NCBI GenBank assembly: GCA_900550685.1
Contig: URTS01000015.1
Location: forward strand, 1 to 20,943
Length of the DNA stretch: 20,943 nt
Source: an uncultured Oscillibacter sp.
GTDB taxonomy: Bacteria > Bacillota > Clostridia > Oscillospirales > Oscillospiraceae
Direction of reading: 5' to 3'
Of the stretch, positions 4,740 to 12,112 are shown piece after piece. The first letter of the stretch is position 1; every line of letters begins with the position of its first letter. Under the pieces are notes generated by a model that searched no databases, had not been told where the DNA came from, and worked only from the letters and a program-made list of their open reading frames with translations. Both the position numbers and the translations under genes were made by a program.

Positions 4740-5152
4740 TTACACCTTCCAATCAGCCCTGTTCTCCCTGATGTCTACATGCGTAAAGGTTTGATACACG
4801 CCCACGCCTCCCCAGTCCGGCATGATCTGCCGGGCATAGGCCGCCACGGCCTCCGGCGTCTGCCCTGCCACCGTGATGTCAGCCGCCGTTCCGTAGCAGT
4901 GCTGGCTATGAGCTGAGCCGCCCACCTGCGCATTGTACTGCGGCGTCCGGTAGCCGCTGTTGATCCGCACCGCCGCATTGAAACGGGTGCGGATACTCTC
5001 CAGCACCATCACCAGCCGGGGCGCTACCAATACCACATCCGACCCATCCCGGCAGGCTTTTGAGTACCCATTTCAAACTCCCGGACCTTGAAATGGGTAC
5101 TCAAAAGCCTGCCGCCGTCCTTCTCCCTGCTGTAACCATTGATCTCAACCAT
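4740..5152 (-). pseudogene. M15A-type D-Ala-D-Ala carboxypeptidase/endolysin-like protein, frameshifted by a 17-bp insertion
   Basis: Two reading frames make one protein. The N-terminal piece starts at ATG 5152 behind GGGAGG and reads MVEINGYSREKDGG, then LLSTHFKVREF. The C-terminal piece (from about 5057) reads ACRDGSDVVLVAPR, then INSGYRTPQYN and VGGSAHSQHCYGTAADI, and ends near THVDIRENRADW. The metal-site pattern of M15A peptidases (SxHxxGxAxD, then HxD) is intact. Between them are 17 extra bases at 5058-5074; removing exactly these joins the frames into about 131 codons with the usual HFKVREFAC transition. The family cleaves peptidoglycan stem peptides in phages and cell-wall remodelling. 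As it stands, only a truncated product from the GTG at 5036 could be made, lacking the N-terminal strand. Confidence 0.8.
5051..5113. repeat. Perfect 26-bp inverted repeat created by an inverted templated insertion
   Basis: The arm 5051-5076 is the exact reverse complement of 5088-5113; the 11-bp spacer is 5077-5087. Only seven outer bases (GGCAGGC/GCCTGCC) belong to the inferred ancestral sequence on both sides. The inner 17 bases of the 5051-5076 arm are the insertion that breaks the M15A gene. Confidence 0.9.
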
Positions 5153-5284
5153 ACTGTACCTCCCTGCTACTCCGGAGCACGCCAGTATCCCGGCCCTCCA
5201 TAAGTCCGCCCCTTTCACTTGCCAAATTCACATCTCGCCGCCGCAAAATGGAAAGTTGCACATCTCCATGCAGCACGCAGAAAA

Positions 5285-5314
5285 CCGGCAGACCGGGAAA
5301 TCCCGGTCCGCCGG
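5285..5314 (-). terminator. Intrinsic terminator after the DUF11 gene
   Basis: A 14-bp stem (5285-5298 with 5301-5314) with a two-base loop. The single non-Watson-Crick position is a G-U pair on the minus strand but A-C on the plus strand, so it favours minus-strand transcripts. TTTTC follows on the minus strand, 36 bp after the DUF11 stop codon. Confidence 0.75.
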
Positions 5315-5349
5315 GTTTTAGAGATGAAAAGCGACGCCTGCACACCGCT

Positions 5350-6195
5350 TTACACGGTGCCGGTAACGCTCAGGACCGCCGTCCCGGGCCGCACGGCCCA
5401 GGTGCCGTCGGTCTGCTGGGCATACATGGCCGCAGGGACCGTGATCTGCCCCGGCAGCGTCCGGAACACGCCGGTGGCGGTATCATAGGTGTAGTTGACA
5501 CCCTCGCTCCAGACCTCGCCGTTAAAGGTCACAGTGATGGCGCTGAGCTTCGGATTGAAGGTATCCGTCAGCACCACGTTGTCCGCGGCTCCGGCAGCCA
5601 GGCTCCCGGCATTTTCGATGACAAAGGTGTAGGTCAGCTGCCCGTTTTCCGAAACCACGCCGGGGCACAGGGCCTTGCTGATGCTCAGATCCACCCGGGA
5701 CTCCATGGCCACGGTGGCGCTGGCCGTCAGGTTCATGCCGCCGCCCACCGCCGTGACGGTGTTGGTGACGGTGGCCTCCACCCCCAGAGGGGCATAGGCG
5801 GTAACGGCCGCCTCATAGATCAGCAGCGCGTTGCCCCCAGCAGGAACGCTGATGTTGCTGATGACCAGCGGTGGCCCGGCGGTCACGGTAGGGGCGGTCT
5901 GCAAAACGCCGTTGACGTAATAGCGCAGCGAGCCCTCCCGGTAAGCCAGCGGATAGACGGTCCCTTCACCGAAGGTGTAGCCGCCCAGATTATCCGTTAC
6001 CGTCACGCCGGTGACGGCGGTGGTCCCGCTGTTCAGCAGAGACACGGCGTAGGTCACGCTGCTCCGCTGGGTGTAGGTGTCCCGGACGGCGGTCTTGGTC
6101 ATGGACAGCGTTGCCAGCAGTTCGCCGGTAACGGTGTTGGAATCCGTGGTGCCGCCATTATAGGAAAGCGTGGCATAGTTGGTAAAAGTTGCCAT
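5350..6195 (-). CDS. DUF11-repeat domain protein
   Basis: 281 residues. ATG 6195 is chosen because AGGAG lies eight bases before it; the longer frame upstream crosses a terminator. Two DUF11-like immunoglobulin-type domains are seen. The first is at about 27-130 (SVTYAVSLLNSG, then VTVTDNLGGY) and the second at about 155-255 (LSISKALCPG, QLTYTFVIENAGS, VVLTDTFNP). DUF11 domains usually build surface or spore-coat adhesive proteins. This one has no signal peptide, no membrane anchor and no LPxTG motif, so it is either released by lysis or sporulation, or exported by another route. It precedes the broken M15A peptidase on the same strand, with a terminator between them. Thr/Val-rich composition fits a beta-rich structural protein. 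Confidence 0.75.
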   Translation of the reverse strand: MATFTNYATLSYNGGTTDSNTVTGELLATLSMTKTAVRDTYTQRSSVTYAVSLLNSGTTAVTGVTVTDNLGGYTFGEGTVYPLAYREGSLRYYVNGVLQTAPTVTAGPPLVISNISVPAGGNALLIYEAAVTAYAPLGVEATVTNTVTAVGGGMNLTASATVAMESRVDLSISKALCPGVVSENGQLTYTFVIENAGSLAAGAADNVVLTDTFNPKLSAITVTFNGEVWSEGVNYTYDTATGVFRTLPGQITVPAAMYAQQTDGTWAVRPGTAVLSVTGTV

Positions 6196-6297
6196 GAAGC
6201 ACACTCCTAAATCAGATTGCGGGGTCTCCCCCATGCAGGATATGCGCCGGGTCCACTGCCGGTGCCTGACCGGGGTTCCCTCCCTCCATATGCCGAT

Positions 6298-6334
6298 AAA
6301 AAAGCACGGCTGTGAAATCACAGCCGTGCTTTTT
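6298..6334. terminator. Bidirectional terminator after dctP
   Basis: A perfect 12-bp stem (6304-6315 with 6318-6329, loop AA) flanked by six A on the left and five T on the right. It ends the long minus-strand operon 30 bp after the dctP stop and would also stop plus-strand transcripts. It marks the border between accessory region and backbone. Confidence 0.92.
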
Positions 6335-6364
6335 GTTTCAAATCTGAAAGAATTCAGATCCTGC

Positions 6365-7450
6365 TTACTTCTGGAAAGCAGCAACCAGGGACTCAACCTC
6401 AGCCTGGTCAAAGCCCTTGTCAACGCAGTCCTTCACGAACAGGTCGGCAACGCCAGAGGAAGCATCCTTGAACTCGGCAGCAGCCTCGTCGGTCAGCTCA
6501 GTGACGGTGACGCCGGCGTCAGCCCACTTCTGCAGAACTTCCTGATCCTGCTCGCGCTCCAGCTTACGCTGATTCTGGGCAGCCTTCTGGCCGCACTCGT
6601 CAACGATGGCCTGCAGCTCGGGAGACAGGCTGTTGTACAGGTCGGCGTTCATGGTGAAGAAGATGCAGTCATACACGCCGGTCCAGTAGGTCACATACTT
6701 CTGAACCTCAGCGATGGAAGCGCCATCGGCGGTGGGCAGGGGGTTCTCCTGGCCGTCATAAGTACCGGTCTGCAGAGCGGTGAACACCTCGGACCAGTTG
6801 GCGTTGGCCCAGTTGGCGCCCCAAGCCTGGTAAGCGTTGTTCAGAACAGAGGAACCGGCAACACGGATCTTCAGACCCTTCATATCAGCAAGAGAAGCGA
6901 TGGGGTGCTTGCTGTTGGTGGGATGACGGAAACCGTTCTCAGCGATGCCCAGCAGATGCAGGCCCATGCTCTCAACGACCTCGCCGACAGCCTTACCGGC
7001 GTCGCCGTCCAGCTTGGCGTCAACGTCGTCGAAGGAGTCGAACAGGAAGGGCAGGGACACAACGTTCAGGCGCTGGTCAAATGCAGAGTAGATCAGGTTG
7101 GAGTGAGCGGACAGCTGGGTGGAGCCGTCCATAACAGCCTGGATGCCCTCGGACTGGTTACCGGCAGTCAGCTGGTCGGCAGCGTAGACCTGAACGGTGA
7201 TGGCACCGCCGGTAGCGTCGCTGACCATCTGGCCGAAGTCACGGCCCATGTCAGCCCAGCAGGTGTTCTCGGTAGCGGAGCAGGCATAGCGCCAGGTCTG
7301 CTTCTCGAAGGTGGTGCCGGATTCGGTGTTGCTGGAGTCGGTGCTGCTGTCAGCAGCGTTGGAACTGTCGCCGCTGGAGCTGCTGCCGCCGCAGGCTGCC
7401 AGAGACAGAGCCATGGTCAGCGCCAGTGCGAGTGCAAGAAACTTTTTCAT
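6365..7450 (-). CDS. dctP: TRAP transporter substrate-binding lipoprotein (DctP family)
   Basis: 361 residues, ATG 7450 behind GAGGAGG. A lipoprotein signal peptide ends in LSLAAC with the lipid-bearing Cys at 20, followed by a Ser/Asn-rich linker to about 45. The DctP fold follows. GLKIR at 192-196 places Arg196 where the family clamps the substrate carboxylate, and EVFTALQTGTYDGQENP at 221-237 supplies the conserved Asn237. The protein captures a carboxylate outside the membrane and delivers it to DctQM using a sodium or proton gradient. It is the last gene of the set, after a 92-bp gap containing a hairpin, an arrangement that can give the binding protein a different mRNA level. The substrate cannot be read from sequence; the adjacent dehydrogenase complex suggests a 2-oxo or hydroxy acid (inference). 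Confidence 0.95.
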   Translation of the reverse strand: MKKFLALALALTMALSLAACGGSSSSGDSSNAADSSTDSSNTESGTTFEKQTWRYACSATENTCWADMGRDFGQMVSDATGGAITVQVYAADQLTAGNQSEGIQAVMDGSTQLSAHSNLIYSAFDQRLNVVSLPFLFDSFDDVDAKLDGDAGKAVGEVVESMGLHLLGIAENGFRHPTNSKHPIASLADMKGLKIRVAGSSVLNNAYQAWGANWANANWSEVFTALQTGTYDGQENPLPTADGASIAEVQKYVTYWTGVYDCIFFTMNADLYNSLSPELQAIVDECGQKAAQNQRKLEREQDQEVLQKWADAGVTVTELTDEAAAEFKDASSGVADLFVKDCVDKGFDQAEVESLVAAFQK

Positions 7451-7491
7451 GGTTTTTCCTCCTCAAAATGTTTGAAAATATCTGAACTCCC

Positions 7492-7519
7492 ATGAGCCGG
7501 AGACGCTCCTCCGGCTCAT
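7492..7519 (-). other. Intercistronic hairpin between dctM and dctP
   Basis: A perfect 11-bp stem (7492-7502 with 7509-7519) with a six-base loop and no T run. Placed between the permease gene and the binding-protein gene, it probably acts as an mRNA-stabilising or processing element rather than a terminator. Confidence 0.6.
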
Positions 7520-7542
7520 AAGAGCAACAGATCGAACGGGAA

Positions 7543-8847
7543 TTAGCCCTTCAGGAACACGGTGGAGAAGAAGGGAACGTAGGTGACAATCAGCAGGCTG
7601 ATGACGCAGGCCAGGATCATGGGCCACACAGCCTTGGACATGGACGCGATGGTGACCTTGGTCTTGTCCTTCAGGCCCTGAAGCTTGTCAGCAACGCCGA
7701 TAGCCACGAACAGGTTGACACCCACGGGAGGGGTCACCTGGCCGATAGCCAGGTTCACGGTGGACAGCACGCCGAAGTGCACCAGGTTGATGCCCAGCTG
7801 CTGTGCCACAGGATACATGATGGGGATAAAGATGTACATGGCGGAGTTGGCGTCCACGAAGCAGCCGGCGATCAGGAAGATCACGTTGACGATCAGCAGG
7901 AACACGATCTTGTTGCCTGCGATGTCCAGCAGCAGGCCCTGGGCAGCCTGAGAAATGCCATGGATGGTGCAGATGTAAGCAAACAGAGTGGCAGAACCGA
8001 TGATCAGCATAATGCCGCCGGTGGTCTTGCCGGAGTCAACCAGCAATTCGCCCATGTCCTTCCACTTGACCTCGCGGTAGATGAACACACCCACGAACAG
8101 GCCGTAAACCACGGACACGGCAGCGGCTTCCGTCGGGGTGAAGATGCCGCCGTAGATGCCGCCCAGGATGATGACGGGCACCAGGAAGCCCCAAAAGGCA
8201 GTACCGAAGGTTCTGGCACGCTGGCCCCAGGAGGCGCGCTCACGGGAAGCGGTCAGGCCCTGCTTACGGACCTCCAGCATAATGATGATGACCAGAGCCA
8301 GGCCCATCATGATGCCGGGGAGGATGCCGCCCATGAACATATCACCAACGGAGACGCCGGTGATGGAGGCGTACACAACGAAGGCGATGGAGGGCGGGAT
8401 AACGATGGCGATGGAGGAAGCCGTTGCCATCATAGCGGAGGCAAAGGGAGCGGAGAAGCCGCCGCGGTTGATCATGGCGGGGATCAGGATGATGCCCAGT
8501 GCAGCCACGGTAGCCGGGCCGGAACCGGAAATCGCGCCGAAGAAGCAAGCCACGATAACGCAGACGATTGCAATACCGCCGCGGCGATGGCCCACGCAGT
8601 CGTCAATGAAGTTGACCAGACGGGTGGAGATACCGGCCTTGGCCATGATGTTGCCGGACAGCACGAAGAAAGGAATTGCCAGCAGCAGGAACTTGGCCAT
8701 GCCGTTATAGACGTTGGTAGAGATGACAGTGAAGGGGTCGTGTGCGTAGAGCATAGCCAGAATGGCAGAGCTGCCCAGGCTGACGGCGATGGGGATGTTC
8801 AGCAGCAGCATGATAAAGAAGGTGCCGAAAAGGATCAGGTTAATCAT
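7543..8847 (-). CDS. dctM: TRAP transporter large permease (DctM family)
   Basis: 434 residues, the usual length, with about twelve hydrophobic segments. It starts MINLILFGTFFIMLLLNIPIAVSLG and ends with VTYVPFFSTVFLKG. Family landmarks are visible: the first half has GGIAIVCVIVACFFGAISGS, then GPATVAALG and the IVIPPSI motif; the second half has IFTPTEAAAVSVVYG and QVTPPVGVNL. The two repeated halves carry the sodium and substrate sites of the elevator mechanism. It overlaps dctQ by eight bases (ATGATTAA), so the two permease subunits are translationally coupled and form one complex in the cytoplasmic membrane. Confidence 0.96.
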   Translation of the reverse strand: MINLILFGTFFIMLLLNIPIAVSLGSSAILAMLYAHDPFTVISTNVYNGMAKFLLLAIPFFVLSGNIMAKAGISTRLVNFIDDCVGHRRGGIAIVCVIVACFFGAISGSGPATVAALGIILIPAMINRGGFSAPFASAMMATASSIAIVIPPSIAFVVYASITGVSVGDMFMGGILPGIMMGLALVIIIMLEVRKQGLTASRERASWGQRARTFGTAFWGFLVPVIILGGIYGGIFTPTEAAAVSVVYGLFVGVFIYREVKWKDMGELLVDSGKTTGGIMLIIGSATLFAYICTIHGISQAAQGLLLDIAGNKIVFLLIVNVIFLIAGCFVDANSAMYIFIPIMYPVAQQLGINLVHFGVLSTVNLAIGQVTPPVGVNLFVAIGVADKLQGLKDKTKVTIASMSKAVWPMILACVISLLIVTYVPFFSTVFLKG

Positions 8848-9364
8848 CGTTCTTTTCCTCCCCTTCCTCGATCTGGACGCAGGCGGCCTTATTGGTCATC
8901 ACGTCGATAAAGTACTCGATGGTGTGGATGATGAGCAGAACGGCGCCGATGGGCAGGAAGATGGAGAACACCCACTCAGGCCAGTTCAGAGAATAAGTAT
9001 GCTTGCCGCTTGCCATCTGGCTGAGCACTTTCTGCCAGCCGGTATACAGCAGAACACCGTAGAACGCGCAGTTGACAACGGTGATGATGGCTACAAAAAT
9101 TTTTTTGCCCTTGACCTTCAGAAAATCGAAGATCAGGGAGAGGCTGATGAGGCTGCCTTCCCGTGCACATAGAGCACAGCCCATCATGATCATCAGGACG
9201 AAGAGGTTGATGACCAGCTCCTCGCTCCATGCGAACTGACTATCAGACGCGTAACGGACAACAACGTTGGCAAAGGTGACCACCGTAACCACCACAGTGA
9301 TGACGCTCAGGATCACTTTTTCGATCATTGCCAGTCCGTCCATAATTTTCTTATAGACTTTCAT
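8840..9364 (-). CDS. dctQ: TRAP transporter small permease (DctQ family)
   Basis: 174 residues from ATG 9364, chosen over a start at 9403 because AAGGGA precedes it and the protein then opens in the usual way (MKVYKKIMDGLAMIEKVIL). Four hydrophobic helices lie at about 14-36, 47-68, 90-112 and 130-150. The DctQ signature is visible in FAWSEELVINLFVLMIMMGC and the charged REGSLISL. DctQ forms the scaffold that holds DctM and docks the binding protein. It begins 83 bp after the SdpI-like gene; I see no clear promoter in that gap, so co-transcription is possible. Confidence 0.93.
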   Translation of the reverse strand: MKVYKKIMDGLAMIEKVILSVITVVVTVVTFANVVVRYASDSQFAWSEELVINLFVLMIMMGCALCAREGSLISLSLIFDFLKVKGKKIFVAIITVVNCAFYGVLLYTGWQKVLSQMASGKHTYSLNWPEWVFSIFLPIGAVLLIIHTIEYFIDVMTNKAACVQIEEGEEKNDD

Positions 9365-9447
9365 TTTACCATTCCCTTCTGTTTTTTCGCCGGCCTTACA
9401 CATGGCAGACGATGTTCAACAATTGATCCTCTCTCCGGTACGAGCCA

Positions 9448-10167
9448 TCATACCCCCTTTTTCGCCCGAAGTTCAGGAAGTATCAGCGCAGCCAGGAGAA
9501 TGATGCCTCCCATGGCTGACAACCGGCTGTGGAGCATGGTATCCAACAGGGCCGCAAGCCCCGCCGCAAGCCATAGGACCGCCGCAAACCGGTGTACGCT
9601 TTTCCAGAGGTCACCCTCCTGAACCGTTCCGGTGAAGGCGTGCTTGAGCGAGATCACCGCGTCTGCGGGACAATCCCACAGATGGCCGCCCAGAAGCATT
9701 ATGGCAAGACTGAGGATACAGGACACAGTGAAGGCCAAGGGTAAAACAGCCTCCCCTGCGGCGTATTGAATGATTGTGGTGCTGAGGAAGGTTCCCACAA
9801 AGGGGATCCCCCATCGTCCCAACACACGGATCTGTTTGGGCGGCACCTTCATCTGTGCCTGGTGCAGCAGAAGCTGGCCATGAACGATCAGATTCAGCAG
9901 ACACATCAGGCCCGGGATGGCAAATACCACCGCCCAGCGCGGAAGGGAATCATCCTTGCCGTCCACACCCACCAGGCCGGTGGTCACCAGCTGCGGGATC
10001 TGCTCCCACCGCATCACGCCCAGCACAATGGGCATGGCGCAGGCCAGCGTTGTGACCACCATGAGGGCCAAAGCCTTTTCCCGGGAAATGTGCTTGCCGA
10101 GGAATCTGATGCCGTCCTCATTGATCTGCTGTTCCAGCGTGGGTTTCTTTTTCCGGACAGCCGACAT
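9448..10167 (-). CDS. SdpI/DUF1648-like membrane protein
   Basis: 239 residues from ATG 10167 (AGGAG twelve bases upstream, a little far). Hydrophobic segments lie at about 32-50, 77-97, 118-136, 141-160, 192-209 and 219-232. The layout resembles DUF1648 followed by SdpI. The region MRWEQIPQLVTTGLVG then LPRWAVVFAIPG matches the 'target the outside with a Gly-rich turn' part of DUF1648. DLWKSVHRFAAVLWLAAGL (186-204) matches the conserved W-K-x-H-R stretch of SdpI. The GIRTPWTL-like segment of SdpI is degraded (ISLKHAFTG). SdpI proteins give immunity to a peptide toxin in Bacillus; most homologues have no known role. Here it sits between a dehydrogenase complex and a transporter, with no toxin gene nearby, so a metabolic accessory or envelope role is possible. 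Confidence 0.65.
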   Translation of the reverse strand: MSAVRKKKPTLEQQINEDGIRFLGKHISREKALALMVVTTLACAMPIVLGVMRWEQIPQLVTTGLVGVDGKDDSLPRWAVVFAIPGLMCLLNLIVHGQLLLHQAQMKVPPKQIRVLGRWGIPFVGTFLSTTIIQYAAGEAVLPLAFTVSCILSLAIMLLGGHLWDCPADAVISLKHAFTGTVQEGDLWKSVHRFAAVLWLAAGLAALLDTMLHSRLSAMGGIILLAALILPELRAKKGV

Positions 10168-10240
10168 GAAGATAAGACACTCCTTTCCCTTCTCCCCCGC
10201 GGCGCTCACCGCAGGGCAGCAATAATTTTCTAGAGGCAGC

Positions 10241-10315
10241 CTGCGGCTTGCCCCTGTTGGAGAGCAAGCCGCAGCAATGCCGTGTTATAGTCGCTGCGCT
10301 ATAACATAATATTGC
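10241..10315 (-). other. Two hairpins between the dehydrogenase genes and the SdpI-like gene
   Basis: Hairpin A pairs 10241-10251 with 10264-10274 (11 bp, perfect). Hairpin B pairs GCAAT/ATTGC (10274-10278 with 10311-10315), closing TGTTATAG/CTATAACA (10283-10290 with 10299-10306). Neither has a proper T run on the minus strand. They lie in the roughly 200-bp gap after lpdA and could lower read-through into the SdpI-like and TRAP genes. No strong promoter is visible in the gap. Confidence 0.5.
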
Positions 10316-10365
10316 TTCAGACCCGGCCGACAAATGGCCCAAAGGGCCCATACGGAGCCGGAAAC

Positions 10366-12096
10366 TTACTTGTTGGAGGTGTGGATGGCCCGCTTTTCAG
10401 CCTGCAGGGCCGCTTCACGCATGGTCTCGGTGACCGTGGGATGAGAATGGATGGTAGCGATGATCTCGTCCAGAGTCATCTCACCCTCGATGGCCAAAGC
10501 GCCCTCACAGATGAGATCGGTGGCACGGGGCCCGATGATGTGCATGCCAAGGATCTCGCCGAACTCCTTGCCGGCGATGATCTTCACGATGCCCTCGCCG
10601 CCGTTGAGGATCAGGGCCTTGCCGTTGGCGCTCATGGGGAACTTGCCTACCTTGTAGTCCAGGCCCTGGGCCTTGCACTGCTCTTCGGTCAGGCCCACGG
10701 AAGCAGCCTCGGGCTCGATGTACACGCAGGTGGGATTGGTCTTCTCATCATAATGGGCTTCCTGGCCCATAATGTTCTCAGCGGCAACCTCGCCCATGGC
10801 GGAAGCGGTGTGGGCCAGCTGAGCGTGGCCCATGACGCAGTCGCCGATGGCGTACACGCCGGGAACGGAGGTCTCCATCTTGTCGTTGACGATGATCCGG
10901 CCCCGGTCATTGTCCAGCTTACCGGCTTCCAGGTTCAGGGAAGCGGTGTTGGCCTTCCGTCCGATGGCCACCAGGACCTTCTCGGCCTCGAAGCTGACAA
11001 TCTCGCCGGCCTTGTTCTTGCAGACCACCTTGGCGCCCACGGGAGACTCCTCAACGGACTGCACAGGGCATTCCAGGTTGAACTCCATGCCCATCTTCTT
11101 CATGTGGGCTACGCCGATCTTGGTCAGGTCGCCGTCCAGCATGGGCAGCATGTGGTCCATGGCTTCCACCACGGTGATCTTGGTGCCGAAGCCAGCGTAA
11201 GCGCAGGCCAGTTCCAGACCGATGACGCCGCCGCCGATGACCACCATGGTCTTGGGCAGCTTCTCCAGGGACAGGGCGCCGGTGGAGTCGATGCAGTTGG
11301 GGTTCTCCTTCAGGCCGGGGATGGGAGGCTGGCTGTTGACGGAACCGGTAGCCACGATGATGGCGTCCGCGGTCATTTCCTCGGTGGTGCCGTCAGCCTT
11401 CTTCACAGAGAGCTTCTTCTCACCCACGAAGGTGGCCTCGCCGTCGATCTTCTTGACCTTGTTCATCTTCAGCAGACCGGCAACGCCGCTGGTCAACTTC
11501 TTGGAGATGTCGTTCTTGTGGGCGATGACCTGCTGGAAGTTGACCTTCACGCCGTCCACTTCCACGCCGATGTCCTTGCCCTGGTTCTTGATGTCCTCCA
11601 CCAGTTCAGCGGAGTGCAGCAGGCACTTGGTGGGGATGCAGCCCACGTTCAGGCAGGTGCCGCCCAGATACTGCTTTTCGATCAGGGTGACCTTGGCGCC
11701 CAGCTGCGCGGCCCGGATGGCGGCCACATAGCCGCCGGGGCCGCCGCCGATGACGATCACGCTGGTATCGCCGGCGGGCTTTGCGGGAGCCGCGGGAGCG
11801 GCAGGGGCAAAGGGCACTGCGGGAGCGGCAGCGGCAGGAGCACCGCCAACCTGCTCGCCGGGCTTGCCGATCCATGCCAGGGTGCCCTTCACGGGCACAT
11901 CGTCGCCCTCCTGGGCTACGATCTTCAGCATGGTGCCTTCCGCTTCGCTGGTCACTTCGTTGGTCAGCTTATCGGTGGTGATCTCCACCACAACATCGCC
12001 GACCTTTACTTCATCACCCTCATGCTTGACCCACTTGGAGACGGTACCCTCCTCCATGGTCAGGCCCAGCTGGGGCATTTTCAATTCAAAAGCCAT
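10366..12096 (-). CDS. lpdA: Dihydrolipoyl dehydrogenase (E3) with N-terminal lipoyl domain
   Basis: 576 residues, about 110 more than a plain E3. Residues 1-84 are a lipoyl domain with the lipoate-bearing Lys43 in TDKLTNE. An Ala/Pro linker runs to about 110. The FAD site is VIVIGGGPGGYVAAIRAA (113-130) and the redox disulfide is Cys148/Cys153 in GGTCLNVGCIPTK. The NAD site is VIGGGVIGLELACAYAG, a second FAD contact is YAIGDC, and the C-terminal dimer active-site pair is in HSHPTVTE. It reoxidises dihydrolipoamide and reduces NAD+. E3 with its own lipoyl domain is known from pyruvate and acetoin dehydrogenase systems of Firmicutes and others. It begins 16 bp after the E2 gene with GGGAGGA before the ATG, so it is co-expressed with it. 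Confidence 0.96.
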   Translation of the reverse strand: MAFELKMPQLGLTMEEGTVSKWVKHEGDEVKVGDVVVEITTDKLTNEVTSEAEGTMLKIVAQEGDDVPVKGTLAWIGKPGEQVGGAPAAAAPAVPFAPAAPAAPAKPAGDTSVIVIGGGPGGYVAAIRAAQLGAKVTLIEKQYLGGTCLNVGCIPTKCLLHSAELVEDIKNQGKDIGVEVDGVKVNFQQVIAHKNDISKKLTSGVAGLLKMNKVKKIDGEATFVGEKKLSVKKADGTTEEMTADAIIVATGSVNSQPPIPGLKENPNCIDSTGALSLEKLPKTMVVIGGGVIGLELACAYAGFGTKITVVEAMDHMLPMLDGDLTKIGVAHMKKMGMEFNLECPVQSVEESPVGAKVVCKNKAGEIVSFEAEKVLVAIGRKANTASLNLEAGKLDNDRGRIIVNDKMETSVPGVYAIGDCVMGHAQLAHTASAMGEVAAENIMGQEAHYDEKTNPTCVYIEPEAASVGLTEEQCKAQGLDYKVGKFPMSANGKALILNGGEGIVKIIAGKEFGEILGMHIIGPRATDLICEGALAIEGEMTLDEIIATIHSHPTVTETMREAALQAEKRAIHTSNK

Positions 12097-12112
12097 TGCT
12101 CGTTCCTCCCTG

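Noticed and set aside
5248..6210. Plus-strand reading frame of 320 codons opposite the DUF11 gene
   Set aside because: Low-complexity Gly/His/Arg translation, starts inside a terminator stem, and the minus strand gives two clear DUF11 domains.
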